Source of the DNA: Yersinia ruckeri ATCC 29473
Lineage (GTDB): Bacteria > Pseudomonadota > Gammaproteobacteria > Enterobacterales > Enterobacteriaceae
Assembly: GCF_000754815.1 (NCBI RefSeq)
Contig: NZ_KN150747.1
Location: 1,767,908 to 1,831,907, forward strand
Length of the DNA stretch: 64,000 nt
Direction: 5' to 3'
Made by a program: the position numbers and the translations under genes. The notes under the pieces were generated by a model. That model worked only from the letters and a program-made list of their open reading frames with translations. It was not told the origin of the DNA and ran no database searches. Below, one piece after another: positions 16,586-25,677 of this stretch; position 1 is the stretch's first letter, and each line of letters starts with the position of its first letter.

Positions 16586-17125
16586 ATGAACAGAAAATTT
16601 GCACCTAGCCAAATTTTATTCCATTGGACTATCTTTATCTTGGTTGTACTCACTTATGCCGCAATGGAATTAAAAGGTTTTGCTGCCAAAGGCAGTGATA
16701 TCCGTGAATTGATGAAGACCATTCATTATACGTTAGGTGTTAGCGTAATGATTTTAATGTTGATTCGCATTATTCTAAAAGTGACACATAAAGATCCAGC
16801 TATCACCCCCACCCCCCCACGTTGGCAACTTGTTCTTTCAAAAGCTGTTCATGGTGTTTTGTACCTTTTATTTATCAGTCTGCCATTGCTTGGCGTTCTA
16901 TCTCTGTATTATGGACATGTCGAATGGTCATTTTTCTCGTATGCCATGCCGGTAGCAGTAGAAAATACTGAAAATAGTATTATGCAGCATGATTTAAAAG
17001 AGATTCATGAATTAATTGCTAATACAGGTTATTTCATTGTCGGCTTACACGCGGCAGCAGCAATATTTCACCACTATATTATGCGCGATAATACGTTACT
17101 CAGAATGCTGCCAGGAAAGCACTAA
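16586..17125 (+). CDS. Cytochrome b561
   Basis: A 179-residue di-heme inner-membrane protein with four helices. Candidate heme ligands are the His in ILFHWTIF (residue ~14), IHYTLG (~48), and LHAAAAIFHHY (~155-163). Homologues pass electrons between quinone pools or to superoxide in the membrane. GAGGATG precedes the ATG. It is a single gene with its own upstream AT-rich promoter region. Confidence 0.88.
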   Translation: MNRKFAPSQILFHWTIFILVVLTYAAMELKGFAAKGSDIRELMKTIHYTLGVSVMILMLIRIILKVTHKDPAITPTPPRWQLVLSKAVHGVLYLLFISLPLLGVLSLYYGHVEWSFFSYAMPVAVENTENSIMQHDLKEIHELIANTGYFIVGLHAAAAIFHHYIMRDNTLLRMLPGKH

Positions 17126-17483
17126 ATTATATAAAATAGATTGTCGGGGCATCGATACTGAAGCCTGTGAACCTTCCCATTGTCACGATATCTTGTCCCG
17201 CGCCTTCCTTGGCGCGGACGCTGGACTTTTCTATCTGTCTTTCCCCCCGAGATCGCCAGTTCGCAGTCTAAAGCACTGGCATGCTTTTTAGTCCGAACTT
17301 TGGATTGAGCCGATGATATGTGGTTTTTTAACGCCCCGGTTTATTTTGACCTGCTCCACAACGCATAAATATTTTTCATCTAAAATCATCGGGTTTAACT
17401 ACAATTGTAGAATGGCTCACACTATCCTACAGTTAAAGGGTTCTAATGTTAAAAGTGAGCCTAGGGTTAGGGCAAGTTAATAC
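17126..17483. other. Non-coding region before the polysaccharide locus
   Basis: About 360 bases without a supported gene. It contains a perfect 7-bp GC-rich hairpin (CCGCGCC 17198-17204, GGCGCGG 17211-17217), a second hairpin AAAGCA-CTGGCA-TGCTTT with four further bases TTTA (17270-17290), and a perfect 12-bp palindrome CTACAATTGTAG at 17399-17410 just upstream of the first gene of the locus. The two hairpins together could be the body and terminator of a small RNA, or the end of the cytochrome message. Confidence 0.45.
17399..17410. promoter_or_regulatory. 12-bp perfect palindrome upstream of the polysaccharide locus
   Basis: CTACAATTGTAG, 74 bases before the first start codon of the locus. 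A candidate operator; a related TCCTACAG follows about 25 bases later. No regulator can be named. Confidence 0.35.
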
Positions 17484-18767
17484 ATGAGGGAGTCAGGCGT
17501 CATCCCTCTTTATCTATCGGTGATTGTTGTGGGGGCGTGGATGATTCACGCATTTGCTGTATCGGATCATAAATGTAGGACTACCGCCGTTTGGATAAAA
17601 TCGTTTCGCTATACATCGCCGGATAAACGTGATCTCAGGATTGATTTTTTAAGAGGGATTGCTTTGGTGATGATGGTTGTCGCCCATATTGAAGTGATTT
17701 CTTTTTTTAATATATTAACTTGGGAACGTTTTGGTTTGACTACCGGGGCTGAGGGATTCGTTATTCTCTCGGGATTTATGCTAGGTGTGATCAACCGCCA
17801 GCGTTTAAAAAAAGAGGCCTGGTTAACGATTAGTTATTCATTGTATAGACGAGCAGTCAAAATATACGTCACTAATTTGTTAATTATACTGACTATTTTA
17901 TTAATAACTAAAATAAGCTTTATAAAGACTTTTGAAGTTACCCATTTTACTGATCGTTTTTCAAAAGTCAGTTATACATTATATCCAATTTATGACCAGA
18001 TAAAAGAGTCTTGGTTTAACATGGTGCTCTATTTACAAATTGGGCCTCATCAGAGCCAAATTTTGGGGTTGTATTTTTATCTATTATTAGTAACTCCTTT
18101 GTTTCTTTATTTATTGAAGCGTGGGTGGGTAAGTATATTGTTATTCTTATCCTTGGCTTTATACATAACTTATCATGTTACTGGGGTAAGAATTACATCA
18201 GCAGAATTTGAGTTTGCTTTCCCACTTTTAGCCTGGCAACTTATTTATGTATTTGGCATGACGATGGGTTGGTATAAAGAAGAATTGCTTTCTTTAGCTC
18301 GTACCCAGGCAGGTTATTGGGGTTTATCCGTTATAGTATTATTTACGCTTTTAATGATGTTTATTGCACAGAATCATACTAATCCATTTATGCCTTATGA
18401 GACTATGCTTCATGTTATAAGTGCGCATAACTTTAATTGGCTCTATGATAATTTTGCTGCAAAAAATGCATTAGGGCCATTACGTGTCATAAATGATTTT
18501 AGTCTATTAATAACATGTTATCTGATGCTGACTTATTTTTGGACGCCTATAAATAAATTATTCGGATGGTTTTTAATAACATTGGGGCAGCATTCTTTAT
18601 ATGTTTTTATCATCCATGTTTATGTGGTTTTATTGGTCAATCAGATGGTGAACTTTAGTTTATGGCATCGAGCATGGTTGCTAAACACACTAGTTCACCT
18701 GAGTGCCTTAATGATTCTATGGTTATTGGCAAAATATGATGTCGGTAGAAGGTTTATTCCTAACTGA
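17484..18767 (+). CDS. OpgC-like membrane acyltransferase
   Basis: A 427-residue polytopic protein with about ten helices, recognised as OpgC family by RIDFLRGIALVMMVVAHIE (residues ~52-70, with the Arg and His conserved in this group), GAEGFVILSGFMLG and the C-terminal LGQHSLYVFIIHVYVVL. OpgC adds succinyl groups to osmoregulated periplasmic glucans; here the acceptor would be the product of the adjacent glycosyltransferase. An unusual first helix (residues ~5-27) precedes the conserved start. It lies 35 bases before the phosphorylase gene. The start codon has no clear ribosome binding site. Confidence 0.8.
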   Translation: MRESGVIPLYLSVIVVGAWMIHAFAVSDHKCRTTAVWIKSFRYTSPDKRDLRIDFLRGIALVMMVVAHIEVISFFNILTWERFGLTTGAEGFVILSGFMLGVINRQRLKKEAWLTISYSLYRRAVKIYVTNLLIILTILLITKISFIKTFEVTHFTDRFSKVSYTLYPIYDQIKESWFNMVLYLQIGPHQSQILGLYFYLLLVTPLFLYLLKRGWVSILLFLSLALYITYHVTGVRITSAEFEFAFPLLAWQLIYVFGMTMGWYKEELLSLARTQAGYWGLSVIVLFTLLMMFIAQNHTNPFMPYETMLHVISAHNFNWLYDNFAAKNALGPLRVINDFSLLITCYLMLTYFWTPINKLFGWFLITLGQHSLYVFIIHVYVVLLVNQMVNFSLWHRAWLLNTLVHLSALMILWLLAKYDVGRRFIPN

Positions 18768-18802
18768 TTTGTATTTTTGAACATAAATTAAAGAGACTCA
18801 AA

Positions 18803-21253
18803 ATGAAAAATACTCCATTGACTCAAGATAAAAATCAGATCAGCGAATTTCGTAATAGTATACTTTACGAACTGAAATATTCTCTTGGGGTGACACGGCA
18901 AACTGCATCATCCAGTGATATCTTCAGTGCGTTAGCATTAGTCGTTCGACGCAATCAAATGGATGATTACCTATGCACACAGGAACGACATTTTCAGTCA
19001 AGAAAAAAACGTATTTATTATATATCGATGGAGTTTTTGATTGGTCAGTCTCTCCGTAATAACTTGATAAATCAAGGTATCATGGAAACGGCCAAAGCTG
19101 CGTTAGAATCTCTCGACGTCGATTTTGAAAGCATTGTTAAAAGTGAAGAAGATGCAGCATTAGGTAATGGGGGATTAGGACGTCTGGCCGCTTGTTTTAT
19201 TGATTCTATGGCAACCTTGGATATTGCTGGTTCGGGTCACGGCATAAAGTATGAATATGGTTTATTTCATCAACAAATTCAAGATGGGAAGCAGATAGAA
19301 AAACCCGATGATTGGCATTCTGCACATTCCCCTTGGCTGATAGAGCATCAAAGTCAGTCGATGATCATTCCGCTTTATGGGCGGATTATGGAGATAAAAG
19401 ATCAGAATGGTCATTACAATCCGATGTGGATGGATTGGAAGATAATCATTGGTGTTCCTCATGACTATCTGGTGTCAGGTTATAATAATAACACTGTAAA
19501 TTCATTACGTTTATACAGTGCTAGTGCTTCGGATTCTTTTGATATTCATATATTTAATCATGGTGATTATCTAAATGCGGTTAATCAAAAAATCGCATCA
19601 GAAAATATCTCTAAGGTTCTTTATCCATCAGATGAAGTACTGGCTGGTAAGGAATTGCGCCTGACGCAAGAGTATTTTTTGGTGGCATGCACATTACGTG
19701 ATGTTATGCATGATTTTTTCTTACATTCTACCCATCTCAATCAGTTGCCAGAATTTGTAGCTATACAACTAAATGATACTCACCCGGCACTCGCCATTGT
19801 TGAGTTAATGCGAATATTGGTTGATGAACATGCTGTTGACTGGGATATCGCTTGGGATTTAACTCAACGAGTTTGTGCCTATACCAATCATACGCTAATG
19901 CCTGAAGCATTAGAAAAGTGGTCGGTTAATTTATTCGAATTATTGTTACCTCGGCACCTACAAATTATCTATGAAATAAACCGCCGTTTCTTATTGGAAG
20001 TACACAGATGGCAACCTGAACGTGAAGACTTATTAGTGTCAATGTCTCTTATCGAAGAAGTGCCAGAAAAGAAAGTTCGCATGGCCTACCTTGCCATTAT
20101 TGGTTGTCATAAAGTTAATGGTGTGGCAAAACTTCATTCCGAATTAATTAAATCAAATCTTGTACCAGACTTTTATCGTTTTATGCCGGATAAGTTCACG
20201 AATCAAACGAACGGTGTGACACCTCGGCGCTGGATTCAACAGGCTAACCCCCGTTTATCTTCATTCTTGGATAGTCACTTAGGTAATGAATGGGTTACCA
20301 ATCTGACTCTTCTCACCAAACTGAAAGCGTTAGCTAATGATAATTGTGTTATTGCTGATTTGGCGGAAATAAAAAAATCCAACAAAATAAAATTAAGTCA
20401 GATCATTACTCGTCAGCAAGGATTGATTATTAATCCGGAAGCGATGTTTGATTGCCAGATTAAGCGTATTCATGAATACAAACGGCAGTTATTGAATATT
20501 CTTTATGTTATCAGTCTTTATCAGAAAATCATTGATGGCGCAGTCTCTATTTACCCTAAAGTACATATTTTCTCGGGTAAAGCGGCACCAGGTTATGCGA
20601 TGGCTAAATTGATCATACAGTTGATTAATCAAGTTGCACTTAAAGTGAATAATGACCCTAGGGTTAATGAACAACTTAAAGTGGTTTTTTTAGAGGACTA
20701 TAAAGTTTCACTAGCGGAACATATTATTCCAGCCGCTGATTTATCTGAGCAGATATCTACAGCAGGAACTGAAGCATCAGGTACCAGTAATATGAAGCTG
20801 GCTATGAATGGTGCGCTAACCATTGGAACGCTAGATGGTGCAAATATTGAAATAAGAGATGCTGTCGGCCATGAGAATTTCTATGTTTTCGGTTTATCAG
20901 CTGAGCAAATTGCTGAAAAAACAGCCAGAGGACGATCGTCGTATGACGAATATTTATCTCATGTAGAACTTAAAGCCGCTATTGATTCACTTATCTCTGG
21001 AACTTTTCATTCTGATAAAAATCTGTTTTCACCCATATTCCATATGTTGGTGAGCCACGGTGATCATTATTTCCATTTGGCTGATTTTGACAGCTATCGT
21101 CATGCACAATATCAAGCGTTAACCGACTATAGTGATACTTACAGTTGGCACAAACGAGCATTGAATACGATCAGTGGTATGGGCGATTTTTCCAGCGACA
21201 GGACTATTCTCGGGTACAGCAAGGATATTTGGGGGGAGGCTAATATTAAGTGA
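18803..21253 (+). CDS. Glycogen/maltodextrin phosphorylase family enzyme (GT35)
   Basis: An 816-residue phosphorylase, the same length as GlgP. It has GNGGLGRLAACF (residues ~112-123), the PLP-lysine segment GTSNMKLAMNGALTIGTLDG (~656-675), and the NDTHPALA motif. It releases glucose-1-phosphate from the non-reducing ends of alpha-1,4-glucan in the cytoplasm. It is not in a glg operon but lies between an OpgC-like acyltransferase and an outer-membrane-type protein, with the next gene overlapping by four bases (GTGA). In this context it probably feeds glucose-1-phosphate to the polysaccharide; that role is inferred. Confidence 0.9.
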   Translation: MKNTPLTQDKNQISEFRNSILYELKYSLGVTRQTASSSDIFSALALVVRRNQMDDYLCTQERHFQSRKKRIYYISMEFLIGQSLRNNLINQGIMETAKAALESLDVDFESIVKSEEDAALGNGGLGRLAACFIDSMATLDIAGSGHGIKYEYGLFHQQIQDGKQIEKPDDWHSAHSPWLIEHQSQSMIIPLYGRIMEIKDQNGHYNPMWMDWKIIIGVPHDYLVSGYNNNTVNSLRLYSASASDSFDIHIFNHGDYLNAVNQKIASENISKVLYPSDEVLAGKELRLTQEYFLVACTLRDVMHDFFLHSTHLNQLPEFVAIQLNDTHPALAIVELMRILVDEHAVDWDIAWDLTQRVCAYTNHTLMPEALEKWSVNLFELLLPRHLQIIYEINRRFLLEVHRWQPEREDLLVSMSLIEEVPEKKVRMAYLAIIGCHKVNGVAKLHSELIKSNLVPDFYRFMPDKFTNQTNGVTPRRWIQQANPRLSSFLDSHLGNEWVTNLTLLTKLKALANDNCVIADLAEIKKSNKIKLSQIITRQQGLIINPEAMFDCQIKRIHEYKRQLLNILYVISLYQKIIDGAVSIYPKVHIFSGKAAPGYAMAKLIIQLINQVALKVNNDPRVNEQLKVVFLEDYKVSLAEHIIPAADLSEQISTAGTEASGTSNMKLAMNGALTIGTLDGANIEIRDAVGHENFYVFGLSAEQIAEKTARGRSSYDEYLSHVELKAAIDSLISGTFHSDKNLFSPIFHMLVSHGDHYFHLADFDSYRHAQYQALTDYSDTYSWHKRALNTISGMGDFSSDRTILGYSKDIWGEANIK

Positions 21254-22131
21254 AATTTTGCAGAACACTCACGGTATTACTCTGCGGGTTACTTTTTTCC
21301 CCGCTAGTGACTGCTGATGAACCAACTAACACCCAAGCGGTTAATTTATTTACCAGCCCTTGGTCTCGCCTTTTCTCTGGTGATGAGGCGAGATTTTCAA
21401 CGGCACTCAGCTATAACTCACCACTGAAAAAGAGTCTGATTAATGTTCCTACCGGAAGGGATTCTTCAGAAAAAGTATACAAATTGAATCAGAAGGGACT
21501 GTTTAGTATGCAATATTCCCCGATAAGTTACTTTTTTGCCAATATGACGGTTCGGGTTCCATTACAAAACACAAATAAATACAGTACCAATTATGTTTAC
21601 AGCTTTGGTTATGATGATTGGCATCCCGGTACTTTTAGCCTGGTGTATGGCAATTACAGCGATAATAATAGTTTTTTCCCTGCGACAGGAACCCAGAGCA
21701 CTCGATTTGAACAAGGTGCCTGGACGCTGGGCTATAAATTTACCTTACCCAAGACGGCAGAGTCTGCGTTATTGATTAACAAAGATGACACGCTGGTTTG
21801 TCAGGTTGGTTATAGCTATGTGCCACGTTACTTTTCTGATGCTTCATCGACTATCAAGGATAATAAACATACCTTGTTAGGGAGTTGTGGTTATACCTTA
21901 CAACAACACTATTTCTTGCGTGTATCGGCTTTTTACTATCCAGATAAGGCTCAGCAGCAACCTTGGAATTATGATTACACCTATAGTTTTGGTTATACCT
22001 CGGGCTATGCCCCAGGCTCTTGGTCAATTCACTATGATAATTACTCGGGGACTCGCTATCCGTGGCGACAGGATGCGAATGCGAATTTTCGGAGTGGGAC
22101 AATCAACCTCAGCTGGACATTACCCTTATAA
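21250..22131 (+). CDS. Exported outer-membrane beta-barrel-like protein
   Basis: Starts with GTG overlapping the phosphorylase stop. A signal peptide (residues 1-22, LTVLLCGLLFSPLVTAD) is followed by a Tyr/Ser/Asn-rich chain with alternating aromatic strands, for example YVYSFGYDDWHPGTFSLVYG and YTYSFGYTSGYAPGSWSIHY, and ends in SWTLPL. This is the look of a 10-14-strand outer-membrane barrel, although the last residue is Leu rather than Phe or Trp. It could be the export pore or an anchoring protein for the polysaccharide. Not recognised as a BcsC, PgaA or AlgE. Confidence 0.65.
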   Translation: MKFCRTLTVLLCGLLFSPLVTADEPTNTQAVNLFTSPWSRLFSGDEARFSTALSYNSPLKKSLINVPTGRDSSEKVYKLNQKGLFSMQYSPISYFFANMTVRVPLQNTNKYSTNYVYSFGYDDWHPGTFSLVYGNYSDNNSFFPATGTQSTRFEQGAWTLGYKFTLPKTAESALLINKDDTLVCQVGYSYVPRYFSDASSTIKDNKHTLLGSCGYTLQQHYFLRVSAFYYPDKAQQQPWNYDYTYSFGYTSGYAPGSWSIHYDNYSGTRYPWRQDANANFRSGTINLSWTLPL

Positions 22132-22288
22132 ATTGAAGGTATAAGAATTTGTGCTACGCTTAATATCGTAGTGAATAGTGAAGTAAGCATGATGTTTTGG
22201 CGAGTATAAAAAGGTCAGGGATGTTGGGCATCTTTTACTGGGAACGATGTTTAATAGAGTGTGTTTACATGCAGCCTTTGGATAACTT

Positions 22289-23575
22289 ATGCAACCTCAT
22301 CCTTCCGTTACAGGTGTCAAATCTATTCTTGTTGTTGATGACTCGGCAAGTTATCGGTTTTTATTGGTTAACTTACTAAAAAACTGGCAATTCACTGTTT
22401 TTGAAGCGGAAAATGGCCAGGATGCATTGATGATCCTTGACAATAACTCGATAAATATGGTGATCAGTGACTGGGAAATGCCTGTCATGGATGGGTTGAA
22501 ACTCTGTACAACTATTCGTAAGCACTATGCTGACCGGTATATTTATTTGGTATTGATAACAGTGAGGCAATCCGTCGAAGATTTGATCGCCGGACTTGAT
22601 GCTGGTGCTGATGATTTTTTGTCAAAACCGATAAATCAAAGTGAGCTGCGCGCACGTTTGCATGCAGGTGAGCGGATATTAATGCTAGAGGCAACCCTCG
22701 CCGCTCGTAATCAGAAACTATCACTGGCCTACCAACAAATAGAAGATGATTTGCATGCTGCCGCGAAGCTGCAACGTAGTGTTTTGCCAGCAGAAAAATT
22801 AATGGTCAACGACTTTCAAGCCGAATGGATGTTTATACCTTCGGCTTATGTTTCTGGTGACTTGTTAAGCTTTTTTCAACTAGGCGATCAACATATCGGT
22901 TTTTATAGTATTGATGTAGCAGGGCATGGTGTGGCCGCTGCAATGCTCTCATTGTCAGTGGCACGCCAATTTCTTAATGGACGCACGGTGGATAATTTAC
23001 TGATTTCACCTTCTGCTACCTCCTCTGGTTATCAAATTACTCCGCCACATAAAGTTGTGGGTGAGCTTAATCGCCGTTTTTGTATAGAGAATGATGACGT
23101 AGACAGTTATTTCACCCTTATTTATGGTGTTATTAATGTGCAAACCGCGTCTGGGGTGCTTTGTCAGGCTGGGCATCCAACGCCATTTATTGTCAGTTGT
23201 TTGGGTCAGATCACCCCGATTGGTGATGGTGGCGCACCCGTTGGATTGATTGATTCAATGGATTATCAGGACTCGGTCTTCAATCTTGCTGCGGGTGATC
23301 GGCTTTATTTATTTACCGATGGCATTGTTGAATGTGAAAACTTTGAGCAAGAGCTATATGGCGAGCGGCGATTACAAGACTTATTGGCCATGAACCCGAG
23401 AAACAGTATCCCAACTGTTTTTCGTCAGGTACAGCAGGCATTGGAAGGTTGGCATTCGTTAGAAAAAAATGAACATCAAAGTGATATTCATAATGGTCGT
23501 TCTATATTTAGTGATGATATCTCGTTACTGGTGATCGAACACAATAATAATTCTCCTCTCCTCACTGCATTGTAA
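22289..23575 (+). CDS. Response regulator with SpoIIE-type PP2C phosphatase
   Basis: A 428-residue cytoplasmic protein. Residues ~10-130 form a receiver with VVDDSASYR, phosphoacceptor Asp in ISDWEMPVMDG and Lys in LSKPIN. A short coiled coil (~140-165) leads to a SpoIIE phosphatase domain whose metal-binding positions are SGDLL, DVAGHG, FTDG and FSDDIS. It would dephosphorylate the STAS protein encoded ten bases downstream, under control of a histidine kinase, probably the large hybrid kinase at 34170. The layout is that of HsbR- or SypE-like partner-switch regulators. Confidence 0.9.
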   Translation: MQPHPSVTGVKSILVVDDSASYRFLLVNLLKNWQFTVFEAENGQDALMILDNNSINMVISDWEMPVMDGLKLCTTIRKHYADRYIYLVLITVRQSVEDLIAGLDAGADDFLSKPINQSELRARLHAGERILMLEATLAARNQKLSLAYQQIEDDLHAAAKLQRSVLPAEKLMVNDFQAEWMFIPSAYVSGDLLSFFQLGDQHIGFYSIDVAGHGVAAAMLSLSVARQFLNGRTVDNLLISPSATSSGYQITPPHKVVGELNRRFCIENDDVDSYFTLIYGVINVQTASGVLCQAGHPTPFIVSCLGQITPIGDGGAPVGLIDSMDYQDSVFNLAAGDRLYLFTDGIVECENFEQELYGERRLQDLLAMNPRNSIPTVFRQVQQALEGWHSLEKNEHQSDIHNGRSIFSDDISLLVIEHNNNSPLLTAL

Positions 23576-23585
23576 GGACGAAATA

Positions 23586-23933
23586 ATGAACTTTGAAACG
23601 CAGACAATTGACAATGTATTGGTGATCACCCCGTTAATTAGACGGCTAGACGCCTCGGTTTCTCTGAAGTTTAAGGAAGATATACAAGCAATGATTGCTC
23701 AAGGAGCCAAAAATATTTTATTGGATTTTAGCCGGGTGGATTTTATCGACAGCAGCTGTTTAGGTGCTCTGGTTTCATTGTTGAAATCCTTAAATGGCAG
23801 AGGAGAACTTGCTATTTGCTCACTGAACAACAATATCCACGGCATGTTCAAGTTAACCCGAATGGATAGGATATTTACTATCGGTACTCATCAATCCGAG
23901 ACATTACAGCAGATGCAGTCCATAACGCGTTAA
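23586..23933 (+). CDS. STAS-domain anti-sigma factor antagonist-like protein
   Basis: A 115-residue single-domain STAS protein. The phosphorylatable Ser lies in DFIDSSCLGALVSLL (residues ~57-71), the site used by SpoIIAA and RsbV. Its phosphorylation state should be set by the SpoIIE phosphatase before it and the RsbW-like kinase at 25114. Since no sigma factor gene lies here, its target may be an enzyme or the glycosyltransferase, as proposed for SypA-type proteins. Confidence 0.9.
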   Translation: MNFETQTIDNVLVITPLIRRLDASVSLKFKEDIQAMIAQGAKNILLDFSRVDFIDSSCLGALVSLLKSLNGRGELAICSLNNNIHGMFKLTRMDRIFTIGTHQSETLQQMQSITR

Positions 23934-23953
23934 TTTGTAAGGGATACCTATTT

Positions 23954-25117
23954 ATGAAAGCCATGATCCTTGCAGCCGGGAAAGGAACCAGAGCCAGACC
24001 ACTGACAACCATACTGCCAAAGCCAATGATCCCATTGATTCGCAAACCTATTATGGAATCGATTGTTGAGCATTTAAGAAAGTATGGTTTTAATCAATTA
24101 ATGGTGAATACCAGTTATCTTTCTGTCGACATCGAAAATTATTTTCGTGATGGCCATGCTTGGGGAGTGGAAATAGGTTACTCCTACGAAGGTGTTATGG
24201 AAGGTAACACTTTTGTCGATAATGTTTTGGGTTCTGCCGGTGGTATGAAACACATCCAAAATTTCTCGGGTTTTTTTGATGGAACTTTTGTCGTTGTGTG
24301 TGGCGACGCACTGATTGATGTTGATTTTGACCAGGTATTGGCTTTCCATCGAGCCAGAAAAAGTGTGGCGACCTTGGTGATGCGCCCAGTATCAGTGGAT
24401 CAGGTAAACAAATACGGAATTGTTGTCACTGATGAGCAAGGCAGAGTCACTAAGTTTCAGGAAAAACCTAAATCCGAAGATGCATTATCAAACAATGCCA
24501 ATACCGGAATCTATGTTTTTGAGCCTGAGATATTCGATTATATTCCTGATAATGTTGAATATGATATTGGTAGCCAGTTATTCCCTAAACTTGCTGAATT
24601 AGGCGTTCCTTTCTACGGTATATCCTTACCATTCCAATGGGTTGATATTGGATCTCTGCAGGATTTTTGGCATGTTAACCGCATGATTCTTAATCAGGAA
24701 TTACCTGATTATCCGATGCCGGGAATTCAAATTGCCCCTCAAATTTGGTGTGGGTTGAATGTTAAAGCTGATTTTTCGACCCTGGATATCGAAGGGCCGG
24801 TTTATATTGGCAGCAGTACAGAAATACAATCTGGAGTGACCATTAAAGGGCCTGCAATCATTGGAGCTGGGTGTTTATTAGAGCAGGGAGCCATTATCGA
24901 TCAAAGTTTTATTGCTGATTATACTCGGGTCGGTGGTATCGCACATTTGTATCAACAGATGATTTTTGCTGGCAAAGTGATCTCGCCGGACGGCATGGCA
25001 ATTGATTTATCTGAAGCGAGTTTGAACTGGCTCATTGATGATCAACGGCGTAAAGATATTATCCTGGCGGAGAAATCTTTGTTCAGTGAGTTTCTAGACA
25101 AAGATGCATTAATATGA
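23954..25117 (+). CDS. NDP-sugar pyrophosphorylase (mannose-1-phosphate guanylyltransferase-like)
   Basis: A 387-residue nucleotidyltransferase. The N-terminal Rossmann-like domain begins MILAAGKGTRARPL with the KPMIPL loop (residues ~23-28), the DALIDVDF metal site (~118-125) and EKPK (~172). The C-terminal part (~260-340) has hexapeptide-like repeats (IGSSTEIQSGVTIKGPAIIG) of a left-handed beta-helix. It would make an activated sugar from a sugar-1-phosphate; GDP-mannose or an NDP-glucose are both possible. It is embedded within the partner-switch genes and overlaps the kinase gene by four bases. Confidence 0.85.
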   Translation: MKAMILAAGKGTRARPLTTILPKPMIPLIRKPIMESIVEHLRKYGFNQLMVNTSYLSVDIENYFRDGHAWGVEIGYSYEGVMEGNTFVDNVLGSAGGMKHIQNFSGFFDGTFVVVCGDALIDVDFDQVLAFHRARKSVATLVMRPVSVDQVNKYGIVVTDEQGRVTKFQEKPKSEDALSNNANTGIYVFEPEIFDYIPDNVEYDIGSQLFPKLAELGVPFYGISLPFQWVDIGSLQDFWHVNRMILNQELPDYPMPGIQIAPQIWCGLNVKADFSTLDIEGPVYIGSSTEIQSGVTIKGPAIIGAGCLLEQGAIIDQSFIADYTRVGGIAHLYQQMIFAGKVISPDGMAIDLSEASLNWLIDDQRRKDIILAEKSLFSEFLDKDALI

Positions 25118-25581
25118 GTTGCCGTCGGAATGACTCACAAGGCTGGCTAATGAGGATAAGTTTGCCTGCGTCACTATCGAGCCTATCCATTCTACATGAA
25201 AAGTTACTTCAATTTATTCAGCCATTGCAGATTGACTCATCCAGCAGTTATGCAATGGAACTTGCATTAAATGAAGCATTTATCAATATTGTGAAACATG
25301 GTGTTAACTATGATGCAACGCAAAATATTATTATTGTGATGCACTATAAAAATAACCAGCTCATTCTGACCTTACAAGATCAAGGGAAGTCCATACCTGC
25401 TGAGTTCTTGCAAAATAAAAGCGGTTTATCTCATTTCCCTGAACGGTCTGCACCAGACTCCTGGCCTGAGAATGGAATGGGGATAATGATGATGTTTAAT
25501 GCTGTCGATGAGCTAAATTATAAAGTTATAGAGGGTGTCAATTACCTGTCTTTGATAAAAAAAATAGAAGATAAAACGTGA
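25114..25581 (+). CDS. RsbW/SpoIIAB-like serine kinase (HATPase)
   Basis: A 155-residue GHKL ATPase. The N box is ELALNEAFINIVKHG (residues ~46-60), G1 is LQDQGKSIP and G2 is NGMGIMMM. Such kinases phosphorylate the STAS partner and bind a sigma factor or other target. The first ATG overlaps the previous stop (ATGA); an internal ATG at 25150 would give a chain starting MRISLPAS, closer to the usual N-terminus. With the SpoIIE and STAS genes it completes a partner-switching module. Confidence 0.88.
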   Translation: MSCRRNDSQGWLMRISLPASLSSLSILHEKLLQFIQPLQIDSSSSYAMELALNEAFINIVKHGVNYDATQNIIIVMHYKNNQLILTLQDQGKSIPAEFLQNKSGLSHFPERSAPDSWPENGMGIMMMFNAVDELNYKVIEGVNYLSLIKKIEDKT

Positions 25582-25677
25582 ATGTTACATTCATTTATAA
25601 AGTAACATTCTCTACATTTTCCCTAAAGTGGGTTGGTTAATCTCGCATATCTTCTTAGATTGATTGAGGTTGTGATA

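Noticed and set aside
17016-17291. Open frame overlapping the end of the cytochrome b561 gene
   Set aside because: Most of it lies in another frame of the cytochrome gene and in hairpin-rich DNA; no independent start signal.
21854-22144. Frames on both strands within the outer-membrane-like gene
   Set aside because: Shadow frames; the composition and signal peptide support only the plus-strand 21250 gene.
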